NCBI RefSeq assembly: GCF_001507435.1
Contig: NZ_LMWH01000116.1
Span: 62,001-126,000 of the forward strand
Reading direction: 5' to 3'
From: Streptomyces sp. NRRL F-5122
GTDB taxonomy: Bacteria > Actinomycetota > Actinomycetes > Streptomycetales > Streptomycetaceae
Length of the DNA: 64,000 nt
Part shown: one piece after another, positions 16,941 to 25,315 of the stretch
Layout of the letters: the number at the start of each line of letters is the position of its first letter
Position numbering within the stretch: position 1 is the stretch's first letter
The notes under the pieces: model-generated
Seen by the model: only the letters and a program-made list of their open reading frames with translations
What the model was told of the DNA's origin: nothing
The model's database searches: none
Position numbers and translations under genes: made by a program

Positions 16941-19169
16941 ATGGCGGAGACCAGGCTGATCCAGGGCCGGTATCGGCTGCTCGAGTTGATCGGGCGCGGC
17001 GGAATGGGCGAGGTGTGGCGCGCGAGGGACGAATCCCTCGGCAGAAAGGTCGCGGTGAAGTGTCTCAAGCCGATCGGCCCGGACCAGGACCATTCCTTCA
17101 CGGGGGTCCTGCGGGAGCGGTTCCGGCGCGAGGCGCGCGTCGCCGCCGGACTCCAGCATCCCGGGGTGACCGTGGTGCACGACTTCGGCGAGTCCGGCGA
17201 TGTGCTGTACCTGGTCATGGAGCTGCTTCAGGGGCGCAATCTCAGCCAGCTTCTGGAGGACAACAAGCACCATCCGCTGCCGCTGGCCGACATCGTCGAC
17301 ATCGCCGAACAGGTCGCGTCGGCGCTCGCCTACACCCATCGCCAGGGCATCGTGCACCGTGATCTGAAGCCGGCCAACATCGTGCGGACGGGCGACGGCA
17401 CGGTGAAGATCTGCGATTTCGGCATCGCCCGCCTCGGCCACGACATCGGCTTCACCACACGGCTCACGGGCACGGGCATCGCGATGGGCACCCCGCACTA
17501 CATGTCACCGGAGCAGATCGGCGGGGAACCGGTGGACCAGCGCAGCGACCTGTACTCGCTGGGGTGCGTGCTGTACGAGATCGCCACCGGCGTACCGCCG
17601 TTCGACCGCGACGACGCGTGGGCCGTTCTCGTCGGACACCGCGACACCGTGCCGGAGCCGCCGCGCAGTCACCGCGCCGATCTGCCGGAGTACCTGGAGC
17701 GCATCGTCCTCGACCTGCTCGCCAAGAGCCCCGACGAGCGTCCGCGGGACGCGCACGAGCTGGCGCGGCGGATCGGCGCGGGCCGCACCCGGTCCGCCTA
17801 CGTGCCCACGGTCGTCTCGCCCGCACCCGTCGTCCGCTCCTCCTCCCGCGAGCCCCGGCCGCCGTCCTGGACCCGGGGCATGACCACCGGTCACAAGGCC
17901 GCGGGCACCGGGCTGCGCACCACCCCGCCCGACGGCCCGGCCGGTCTCACCGACGAGTGGGTCGCCCGTCCCGGCACGGGCCGTCCGGCCGGGCCGGCAT
18001 GTACGGAACGGCCCACTCCGCCACCGGAGACGGTGAGTGCCCTGGCCGGCCGGCACAACACGGGGCTGAGTCTCGGCGGGCTCGGCCGCTGGACCGAGGC
18101 CGGTCAGGTGCACCGCGAGGTCGCCGCCGAGCGCGAGCATCTTCTCGGCCCGGACCATCCCGACACCCTGGCCAGCCGCTACGAGGTCGGCTTCACACTC
18201 AGCCGCACCGGCCGCCCCGCCGACGCCCTGCGGGAGTACACCCACGTCGCCCGGGCCAGGGAGCGGGTGCTCGGCCCCGACCACCCGGACACCCTGGCGG
18301 CACGCCAGGAGATGGCCTACGTCCTCGGACAGCTGGGCCGGCCCTTCGAGGCGCATCAGGTGTACACGTCGGTGCTGGCCGCCCGGGAGCGCACCATGGG
18401 ACCGGACCACCCCGACACCCTGCGCTGCCGCCACAACATCGCCTTCAACCTCAGCCGGCTGGGGCGTCTGGAGGACTCGTACCGGACGGCGTACGAGGTG
18501 GCGGAGGCCCGGGCCCGGGTGCTCGGCGCCGCACACCCCGACACGCTCGTCACCCGGTACGAGGTCGCTTACGTGCTGGGCCAGTTGGGCCGCTGGGGCG
18601 AGGCTCTGCAGACGTACCGGGACGTGGCCGGGGAACGGGCCGCGGCGCTGGGCCCCGACCATCCGGACACCCTCGCCGCCCGCCACGAGATCGGCATCAG
18701 CCTCGGCCGGCTCGGACGCAGCGCGCAGGCCCTCGCGCTCTACCGCGAACTGGTCGACGACCGCACCCGTGTCCAGGGCCCTTCGCACCCCGAGACCCTC
18801 CGCGCGCGGCACGGCCTGGGCGTCAACCTGGGCCGCCTCGGCCGCTGGGAGGAGGCCCTCGCCGAGGCACGCGACGTGGCCCTACTGCGCGAGCAGGCAC
18901 TGGGCCCCGACCACCCGGACGCCCTGGTGAGCCGACGCGAGGTGGCCGTCGGACTGGGCTGGCTCGGCCGCTGGGCCGACGCCCTGAGCGAGTACCGGCG
19001 GGTGGCGGCCGCCCGGGAGCGGGTTCTCGGCCCCGACCACGCCGACACCCTCGCCAGCCGCAACGACGAGGCCCACTGCCTCGAGCAGCTGGGCCGGGGC
19101 CAGGAGGCGGTGGAGCTGTACCGGAGAGTGGCGGTGTCACGGCAACAGAGTGCGGCGGCCGGACCCTGA
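16941..19169 (+). CDS. Ser/Thr protein kinase with a C-terminal TPR repeat array
   Basis: This 742-residue soluble protein has a PknB-type kinase domain (about residues 10-270) with glycine loop GRGGMGEVWRARD, ATP lysine K40, HRDLKPANI (D141) and DFG (D159), so it looks catalytically competent. A Pro/Arg-rich linker follows to about residue 360. The C-terminus carries a first partial and eight full ~42-residue TPR units, each opening with G-P-D-H-P-D-T-L-type sequence (NB-ARC/kinesin-light-chain style TPR). Unlike many streptomycete kinases it has no transmembrane helix or PASTA domain, so it is cytoplasmic and the TPR array probably selects partners. The ATG at 16941 begins the kinase; the open frame runs 279 codons further upstream only as a shadow of the MpaB gene. 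Confidence 0.92.
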   Translation: MAETRLIQGRYRLLELIGRGGMGEVWRARDESLGRKVAVKCLKPIGPDQDHSFTGVLRERFRREARVAAGLQHPGVTVVHDFGESGDVLYLVMELLQGRNLSQLLEDNKHHPLPLADIVDIAEQVASALAYTHRQGIVHRDLKPANIVRTGDGTVKICDFGIARLGHDIGFTTRLTGTGIAMGTPHYMSPEQIGGEPVDQRSDLYSLGCVLYEIATGVPPFDRDDAWAVLVGHRDTVPEPPRSHRADLPEYLERIVLDLLAKSPDERPRDAHELARRIGAGRTRSAYVPTVVSPAPVVRSSSREPRPPSWTRGMTTGHKAAGTGLRTTPPDGPAGLTDEWVARPGTGRPAGPACTERPTPPPETVSALAGRHNTGLSLGGLGRWTEAGQVHREVAAEREHLLGPDHPDTLASRYEVGFTLSRTGRPADALREYTHVARARERVLGPDHPDTLAARQEMAYVLGQLGRPFEAHQVYTSVLAARERTMGPDHPDTLRCRHNIAFNLSRLGRLEDSYRTAYEVAEARARVLGAAHPDTLVTRYEVAYVLGQLGRWGEALQTYRDVAGERAAALGPDHPDTLAARHEIGISLGRLGRSAQALALYRELVDDRTRVQGPSHPETLRARHGLGVNLGRLGRWEEALAEARDVALLREQALGPDHPDALVSRREVAVGLGWLGRWADALSEYRRVAAARERVLGPDHADTLASRNDEAHCLEQLGRGQEAVELYRRVAVSRQQSAAAGP

Positions 19170-19226
19170 GACGGCGCGGTCGGCCCGCCTCTGGCCGATC
19201 CGGATCATGGCGTGTTACGAAGGGGC

Positions 19227-20798
19227 ATGCCTGCACACGAGGAATACGACGCCGTGATCGTCGGCGGGGGCCACAACGGACTGGTGGCAGCCGCCTATCT
19301 GGCCCGGGCCGGGCGGTCCGTGCTGGTCCTGGAGCGGCTGGAGCGCACCGGGGGAGCCGCGGTCTCCACGCGGCCGTTCGCCGGAGTGGACGCACGGCTG
19401 TCGCGCTACTCGTACCTGGTCAGCCTGCTGCCCCGGAAGATCGTGCAGGACCTGGAGCTCGATTTCCGGGTGCGGGCGCGGACCGTGTCCTCGTACACGC
19501 CCGTCGAGCGCGACGGCCGGCCCACCGGACTCCTGGTCGGCGGCGGCGAACGACGGACCCGGGAGGCGTTCGCCCGGCTGACCGGGTCCGAGCGCGAGTA
19601 CGAGTCCTGGCAGCGCTTCTACGCGATGACCGGGCGGGTCGCCGAAAGGGTCTTCCCCACGCTCACCGAGCCCCTGCCCACCCGGGACGACCTGCGCCGC
19701 CGCATCGACGACGAGGAGGCGTGGCGGGCGCTGTTCGAGGAGCCGATCGGCGCCGCTGTCGAGGCGAACTTCGCCGACGACCTGGTACGTGGTGTCGTGC
19801 TCACCGATGCGCTCATCGGCACCTTCGCCGACGCCCACGACGCCTCGCTGCGGCAGAACCGCTGCTTCCTCTACCACGTCATCGGCGGCGGCACCGGCGA
19901 CTGGGATGTCCCGGTCGGAGGCATGGGTGCGCTCACCGACGCACTCGCGGCGGCCGCGCGTGCCGCCGGCGCCGTGATCGCCACCGGGCGCGAGGCGGTG
20001 CGCATCGAGACCGACGGGCGCGCCGCCGAGGTCAGCTACCGGAGCGAGGATGCGGAGGGCACCGTGTCCGCCCGCCACGTCCTGGTCAACGCCTCACCGC
20101 AGGAACTGGCCAGGCTCACGGGTGACACTCCGCCCGCCCCGGCCGAGGGCGCACAGCTCAAGGTGAACATGCTGCTCACCAGGCTGCCCGCGCTGCGCGA
20201 CACCGGCGTCGACCCGCGTGAGGCCTTCTCCGGCACCTTCCACATCGCCGAGGGGTACGGGCAACTGGCCGCCGCCCATGCCCAGGCGGCCGCGGGCGCA
20301 CTGCCCTCGGCGCCGCCCTCGGAGATCTACTGCCACTCCCTCACCGATCCGACCATTCTCGGACCCGACCTCGTCGAGCGCGGCTACCAGACCCTGACCC
20401 TCTTCGGTCTGCACACGCCCGCGCGGCTCTTCGAAGGCGACAACGACGGTGTGCGCGACGAATTGCTTAAGTCGACGCTGGCGCAACTCGACGCCCACCT
20501 CGCCGAGCCCCTCGAGGACTGTCTGGCCCTGGACGCGGACGGCCGTCCCTGCATCGAGGCGAAGACCCCGCTCGACCTGGAGCGCGATCTGCGCCTGCCC
20601 GGCGGCAACATCTTCCACCGTGAACTGGCCTGGCCGTACGCACAGGAGGGCACGGGCCGCTGGGGCGTGGAGACCCCGCACGCGAACGTCCTGCTGTGCG
20701 GCGCCGGAGCGGTACGGGGCGGCGGGGTGAGCGGGGTGCCGGGGCACAACGCGGCGATGGCGGTCCTCGAAGCGGCGGAGAGCACCTCGGCACCGTGA
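19227..20798 (+). CDS. NAD(P)/FAD-dependent oxidoreductase, phytoene-dehydrogenase / PYROXD2-like
   Basis: This 523-residue flavoprotein begins with the FAD-binding motif DAVIVGGGHNGLVAAAYLAR and the second glycine-rich element RTGGAA. The PVGGMGALTDALAAAARAAG segment and the C-terminal LLCGAGAVRGGGVSGVPGHN motif are those of CrtI-like proteins related to PYROXD2. It lacks the neighbours of a carotenoid cluster, so a carotenoid role is not supported. I start it at the ATG at 19227 (AAGGGG immediately upstream). A GTG at 19212 is in frame but would put a rare TTA codon second. Substrate unknown; the position beside acyl-CoA genes gives no firm clue. Confidence 0.82.
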   Translation: MPAHEEYDAVIVGGGHNGLVAAAYLARAGRSVLVLERLERTGGAAVSTRPFAGVDARLSRYSYLVSLLPRKIVQDLELDFRVRARTVSSYTPVERDGRPTGLLVGGGERRTREAFARLTGSEREYESWQRFYAMTGRVAERVFPTLTEPLPTRDDLRRRIDDEEAWRALFEEPIGAAVEANFADDLVRGVVLTDALIGTFADAHDASLRQNRCFLYHVIGGGTGDWDVPVGGMGALTDALAAAARAAGAVIATGREAVRIETDGRAAEVSYRSEDAEGTVSARHVLVNASPQELARLTGDTPPAPAEGAQLKVNMLLTRLPALRDTGVDPREAFSGTFHIAEGYGQLAAAHAQAAAGALPSAPPSEIYCHSLTDPTILGPDLVERGYQTLTLFGLHTPARLFEGDNDGVRDELLKSTLAQLDAHLAEPLEDCLALDADGRPCIEAKTPLDLERDLRLPGGNIFHRELAWPYAQEGTGRWGVETPHANVLLCGAGAVRGGGVSGVPGHNAAMAVLEAAESTSAP

Positions 20799-20879
20799 CC
20801 GGGCGGCGGACGCCCGCTCCCGCACGCCCCGCACCGGGGTCGTGGCCGGGTCCGGGCTCCGCGGGTTCCCGCCAAGTGA

Positions 20880-20896
20880 TCTGACGGACTATCAGA
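20880..20896. promoter_or_regulatory. 17-bp palindromic operator upstream of the NMO-acyl-CoA synthetase operon
   Basis: TCTGACGGACTATCAGA has TCTGA/TCAGA arms. It lies 42 bp before the ATG at 20939. It matches the element at 30512-30528 at 13 of 17 positions, giving a shared pattern TCTGACNNNCTRTCAGA. Spacing and symmetry suit a TetR-family regulator. No such regulator gene is in the window. Confidence 0.6.
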
Positions 20897-20938
20897 GACG
20901 GTCTTCCCTCCTCCGGACCGCTGCGGCATCCTGCGCCC

Positions 20939-22048
20939 ATGCAGACGGAGCTGAGCAAGCAACTCGGCGTCGAGCACACCCTCTTCGGCTTCACGCCGTT
21001 CCCCGCCGTGGCCGCGGCCATCAGCAGGGCCGGCGGCCTCGGCGTGCTCGGCGCGGTCCGCTACACCGCCCCCGACGACCTCAAGCGCGACCTGGACTGG
21101 GTCGAGGGGCATGTCGACGGCAGGCCGTACGGGCTGGACGTCGTCATGCCCGCCAGGAAGGTGGAAGGCGTCACCGAGGCCGATGTCGAGGCGATGATCC
21201 CGGAGGCACACCGCCGGTTCGTCGAGGACACCCTCGCCCGGTACAGGGTGCCCGAACTGGCCGACGGCGAGGCGTCGGGGTGGCGGACCACCGGGTGGAT
21301 GGAGCAGGTCGCCCGCTCGCAGCTGGACGTCGCCTTCGACTACCCGATCGCACTGCTCGCCAACGCGCTGGGCTCCCCGCCCGCCGACGTCGTCCGTCGC
21401 GCGCACGACCGGGGTGTCCTGGTCGCCGCGCTCGCCGGCAGCGCCCGGCATGCGCGCAAGCACCAGCAGGCGGGCATCGACATCGTCGTCGCCCAGGGGT
21501 ACGAGGCCGGTGGACACACCGGGGAGATCGGCTCCATGGTGCTCACCCCCGAAGTCGTCGACGCCGTCGCTCCGTTGCCCGTGCTGGCGGCCGGCGGCAT
21601 CGGCAGCGGTCGGCAGGTCGCCGCCGCCCTCACGCTCGGCGCCCAGGGGGTGTGGCTCGGCTCGATGTGGCTGACCACGACCGAGGCGGACCTGCCGTCG
21701 CGCGCACTGGTGCGCAAACTGCTCGCCGCGGGATCGGGCGACACCGTCCGCTCCCGGGCGCTGACCGGCAAACCGGCCCGGCAGCTGCGCACCGAGTGGA
21801 CCGACGCCTGGGACGACGCCGGCGGACCCGGCACACTCCCCATGCCCCTGCAGGGGCTGCTCGTCGCCGACGCGATCTCTCGCATCCAGCGGTACGAGGT
21901 GGAACCGCTGCTCGGCACACCGGTGGGGCAGATCGTCGGCCGGATGAACGAGGAACGCAGTGTCCAGGCGGTCGTCGACGACCTCACCCGCGGCTTCGAG
22001 CGGGCCGTCGACCGCCTCAAGCGGATCGCAGGAAGGAGCCGGCAGTGA
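20939..22048 (+). CDS. Nitronate monooxygenase-family flavoprotein (NMO/IpdC-like)
   Basis: This 369-residue protein is an FMN TIM-barrel protein of the 2-nitropropane dioxygenase family. FMN-phosphate motifs are visible in GYEAGGHTGEIGSM (about residues 185-198) and LPVLAAGGIGSGRQVAAAL (about 215-233), followed by GAQGVWLGSMWL. In Mycobacterium tuberculosis a relative (IpdC, Rv3553) acts in steroid C/D-ring degradation rather than on nitroalkanes. Coupling here to an acyl-CoA synthetase (stop and start overlap as GTGA at 22045-22048) favours a CoA-thioester pathway over nitronate detoxification. The shared 17-bp operator upstream ties it to the lipid/steroid-like block at 28.8-34.6 kb. Confidence 0.85.
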   Translation: MQTELSKQLGVEHTLFGFTPFPAVAAAISRAGGLGVLGAVRYTAPDDLKRDLDWVEGHVDGRPYGLDVVMPARKVEGVTEADVEAMIPEAHRRFVEDTLARYRVPELADGEASGWRTTGWMEQVARSQLDVAFDYPIALLANALGSPPADVVRRAHDRGVLVAALAGSARHARKHQQAGIDIVVAQGYEAGGHTGEIGSMVLTPEVVDAVAPLPVLAAGGIGSGRQVAAALTLGAQGVWLGSMWLTTTEADLPSRALVRKLLAAGSGDTVRSRALTGKPARQLRTEWTDAWDDAGGPGTLPMPLQGLLVADAISRIQRYEVEPLLGTPVGQIVGRMNEERSVQAVVDDLTRGFERAVDRLKRIAGRSRQ

Positions 22049-23595
22049 GCCAGGCCGCCAACGGATTCTGGGCCCAGGCCGGGGAGGACCCCGACCGTAC
22101 GGTCCTCGTCGCGCCCGACGGGGAGGACTGGACCGCCCGACGGCTGCTGTCCGCGGCGAACAGGATGGTCCACGGACTACGGGCAGCGGGGCTCGAACGG
22201 GGGGACTCCTTCGCGGTGGTGCTGCCCAACGGCGTCGAGCTGTTCACCGCCTATCTGGCCGCCACCCAGGCCGGCCTCTACCTCGTCCCCGTCAACCACC
22301 ACCTCGTCGGACCCGAGATCGCCTGGATCGTCGCCGACTCCGGCGCCAAGGTGCTCATCGCGCACGAGAGGTTCGCGGAGGCGGCGCGCGGCGCCGCCGA
22401 CGAGGCGGGGCTGCCGGCCGCGGGACGGTACGCCGGCGGCGCGGTCGAGGGCTTCCGGCCCTACGCCGAACTCCTCGACGGTCAGCCCGAGTCGGCCCCC
22501 GGCGGACGCACCCTCGGCTGGGTCATGAACTACACCTCGGGCACGACCGGGCGGCCCCGCGGCATCAGGCGCCCGCTGCCCGGCACACCGCCGGAGCAGT
22601 CGCACCTCGGCGGTTTCCTCGGCATCTTCGGCATCAAGCCGTACGACGACAACGTCCACCTCGTCTGCTCACCGCTCTATCACACGGCGGTGCTCCAGTT
22701 CGCCGGCGCGGCGCTGTACATCGGCCATCGGCTGGTGCTCATGGACAAGTGGACGCCCGAAGGGATGCTCCGCCTGATCGACACTCACCGGTGCACCCAC
22801 ACGCACATGGTTCCCACCCAGTTCCACCGGCTGCTCGCGCTTCCGGACGAGGTCCGGGCGCGCTACGACGTCTCCTCCATGCGGCATGCCATCCACGGCG
22901 CCGCCCCCTGCCCCGATCACGTCAAGCGGGCGATGATCGAGTGGTGGGGCGACAGTGTCGAGGAGTACTACGCGGCCAGCGAGGGCGGCGGTGCCTTCGC
23001 GACCGCCGAGGACTGGCTGAAGAAGCCCGGAACCGTCGGCAGGGCGTGGCCCATCAGCGAACTCGCCGTCTTCGACGACGACGGCAACCGGCTGCCGCCC
23101 GGTGAACTGGGCACCGTCTACATGAAGATGAGCACCGGCGGCTTCTCGTACCACAAGGACGAGACCAAGACGCGCAAGAACCGCATCGGGGACTTCTTCA
23201 CCGTGGGCGACCTCGGCCACCTCGACGAGGACGGCTACCTCTTCCTGCGCGACCGCAAGATCGACCTGATCATCTCCGGCGGGGTCAACATCTACCCCGC
23301 GGAGATCGAGGCCGCTCTGCTCAGCCACCCCTCCGTCGCCGACGCGGCCGCCTTCGGGATCCCGCACGACGACTGGGGCGAGGAGGTGAAGGCGGTCGTC
23401 GAACCCGCGCCGGGCCATGAGCCGTCGCCCGCGCTCGCCGAGGCCATCCTCGGTCACTGCGCCCGGCGGCTCGCCGACTACAAACGGCCCAGGAGCGTCG
23501 ACTTCGTAGTAACGCTGCCCCGCGATCCGAACGGCAAGCTGTACAAGCGCCGGCTGCGCGACCCGTACTGGGAAGGCCGCACCCGTCCGGTGTGA
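22045..23595 (+). CDS. Acyl-CoA synthetase (ANL superfamily)
   Basis: This 516-residue adenylate-forming enzyme activates a carboxylic acid to its acyl-CoA. The AMP-binding P-loop is YTSGTTGRPRG near residue 164; the adenine/hinge motifs are YYAASEGGG and FLRDRKIDLIISGGVNIYP. The C-terminal catalytic lysine lies in PNGKLYKRRLRD. The GTG at 22045 overlaps the NMO stop and has AAGGAG upstream, so the start is firm. Its tight coupling with the NMO-like gene suggests it supplies that enzyme's CoA-bound substrate. The chain-length or ring specificity cannot be read from sequence. Confidence 0.9.
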   Translation: MSQAANGFWAQAGEDPDRTVLVAPDGEDWTARRLLSAANRMVHGLRAAGLERGDSFAVVLPNGVELFTAYLAATQAGLYLVPVNHHLVGPEIAWIVADSGAKVLIAHERFAEAARGAADEAGLPAAGRYAGGAVEGFRPYAELLDGQPESAPGGRTLGWVMNYTSGTTGRPRGIRRPLPGTPPEQSHLGGFLGIFGIKPYDDNVHLVCSPLYHTAVLQFAGAALYIGHRLVLMDKWTPEGMLRLIDTHRCTHTHMVPTQFHRLLALPDEVRARYDVSSMRHAIHGAAPCPDHVKRAMIEWWGDSVEEYYAASEGGGAFATAEDWLKKPGTVGRAWPISELAVFDDDGNRLPPGELGTVYMKMSTGGFSYHKDETKTRKNRIGDFFTVGDLGHLDEDGYLFLRDRKIDLIISGGVNIYPAEIEAALLSHPSVADAAAFGIPHDDWGEEVKAVVEPAPGHEPSPALAEAILGHCARRLADYKRPRSVDFVVTLPRDPNGKLYKRRLRDPYWEGRTRPV

Positions 23596-23696
23596 GTCGG
23601 GGCCGGTTTTCTCGTGCCGAGGGCGTAGGGAGCTTGACCTCCCCGGCGGCACGGAACGAGGATCGCGCCAGGCTGAGGCGGACGAAGGGGCTGTTC

Positions 23697-25199
23697 ATGA
23701 CGGCGGGACGAAGCGTCACGGTCGACGGCACGCTGCGGCGCAGTGCCCGGCGGACCCCGGAGCGCAGGGCGATCGACTACGGCGACCGGTCGTGGACGTA
23801 CGCCGAACTCGACGACGCCGTCTCCCGCGCCGCCCGCGTCCTGCGCGATGCAGGGCTCTCGCGCGGGAACCGGGTCGGCGCTCTCGGTCACAACTCCGAC
23901 GCGTATCTGATCGCCTTCCTTGCCTGTGCCCGCGCCGGGCTCGTGCACGTGCCGATCAACCAGAACCTGATCGGCGACGACCTGTCCTACATCGTCGAAC
24001 AGTCGGGCTGTGCGCTCGTACTCGTGGATCCGTCCCTCGCCGGCAACCTTCCCGCCGGCGTACGGGCGCTGGCGCTGCGGGACGCCGACGACTGCCTGCT
24101 CGTACGGCTCGCCGGCACCGAGCCGTACGACGGAGCGGAGCCGAGGGGCGAGGACCTGGTGCAGCTCCTCTACACCTCCGGGACCACCGCGCTTCCCAAG
24201 GGCGCGATGATGACGCACCGGGCGCTGGTGCACGAGTACCTGAGCGCGATCACCGCCCTCGACCTGAGCGCGGGCGACCTGCCGGTGCACTCGCTGCCGC
24301 TGTACCACTCGGCGCAGATGCATGTCTTCCTGCTGCCCTATCTGGCAGTGGGCGCGCAGAACGTGATCCTCGACGCGCCCGACGGCGACCGGCTCTTCGA
24401 TCTGATCGAACAGGGCCGGGCGGACAGCTTGTTCGCGCCGCCCACCGTGTGGATCGGCCTGGCCGGCCGCCCCGACTTCGCCACCCGGGACCTCAGCGGG
24501 CTGCGCAAGGCGTACTACGGCGCCTCGATCATGCCGGTGCCCGTCCTGGAGCGTCTCAAGGAGCGGCTGCCCGAACTCGCCTTCTACAACTGCTTCGGGC
24601 AGAGCGAGATCGGGCCGTTGGCCATGGTTCTCGGACCGTACGAGCACAAGGGGCGCATGGACTCGTGCGGGCGGCCGGTGCTGTTCGTGGAGGCAAAGCT
24701 CGCCGACCGGGCCGGCGAGGACGTCCCGGACGGAGAGCAGGGCGAAATCGTCTACCGTTCCCCGCAGTTGTGCGAGGGCTACTGGGACAAGCCCGAGGAG
24801 ACCGCCGAGGCCTTCCGGGACGGGTGGTTCCACTCCGGGGACCTGGCCGTGCGGGACGCGGACGGGTACTTCACCATCGTCGACCGGGTCAAGGACGTGA
24901 TCAACTCCGGTGGCGTCCTGGTCGCCTCACGGCAGGTCGAGGACGCGCTGTACACACATCCGTCGGTCGCCGAGGCGGCGGTCGTCGGCCTGCCGGACGA
25001 GCGGTGGATCGAGGCCGTCACGGCCGTCGTCGTCGCGCGTGAGGAGGTCACGGAGGCGGAACTCATCGCCCACACCCGGGAGCAACTCGCGCCCTTCAAG
25101 GCGCCGAAGCGGGTGCTGTTCGTGGACGCGCTGCCTCGCAACGCGAGCGGGAAGATCCTCAAACGGGAGCTGCGGGACCGGTTCGGCGACACGGTGTGA
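23697..25199 (+). CDS. Acyl-CoA synthetase (ANL superfamily)
   Basis: This 500-residue FadD-type ligase has the P-loop YTSGTTALPKGAMMTH near residue 160, the YNCFGQSEIGPLA motif near residue 300, the hinge DGYFTIVDRVKDVINSGG, and the C-terminal lysine in ASGKILKRELRD. I start it at the ATG at 23697, which has AAGGGG six bases upstream; the frame extends back to 23592 without a ribosome site. It is 101 bp downstream of the preceding synthetase and on the same strand, so it may be co-transcribed or separately expressed. It is distinct from its neighbour (different linker and hinge sequence), not a recent duplicate. Confidence 0.9.
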   Translation: MTAGRSVTVDGTLRRSARRTPERRAIDYGDRSWTYAELDDAVSRAARVLRDAGLSRGNRVGALGHNSDAYLIAFLACARAGLVHVPINQNLIGDDLSYIVEQSGCALVLVDPSLAGNLPAGVRALALRDADDCLLVRLAGTEPYDGAEPRGEDLVQLLYTSGTTALPKGAMMTHRALVHEYLSAITALDLSAGDLPVHSLPLYHSAQMHVFLLPYLAVGAQNVILDAPDGDRLFDLIEQGRADSLFAPPTVWIGLAGRPDFATRDLSGLRKAYYGASIMPVPVLERLKERLPELAFYNCFGQSEIGPLAMVLGPYEHKGRMDSCGRPVLFVEAKLADRAGEDVPDGEQGEIVYRSPQLCEGYWDKPEETAEAFRDGWFHSGDLAVRDADGYFTIVDRVKDVINSGGVLVASRQVEDALYTHPSVAEAAVVGLPDERWIEAVTAVVVAREEVTEAELIAHTREQLAPFKAPKRVLFVDALPRNASGKILKRELRDRFGDTV

Positions 25200-25315
25200 A
25201 AGGCGACGCGAGGAGGCGCGGAACACCGGCTCCCCGGCCTGGCGCACACCGCGCCGGGCCCGCCTCCACGCCGAGTTGTCGTGTTCCCGACCCGGCACCG
25301 CCGTCGTTCCCACCG

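Noticed and set aside
19212..19226. Upstream GTG-TTA start for the phytoene-dehydrogenase-like gene, which would make it a bldA target
   Set aside because: There is no ribosome site, and the family N-terminus fits the ATG at 19227. The TTA is probably not translated.
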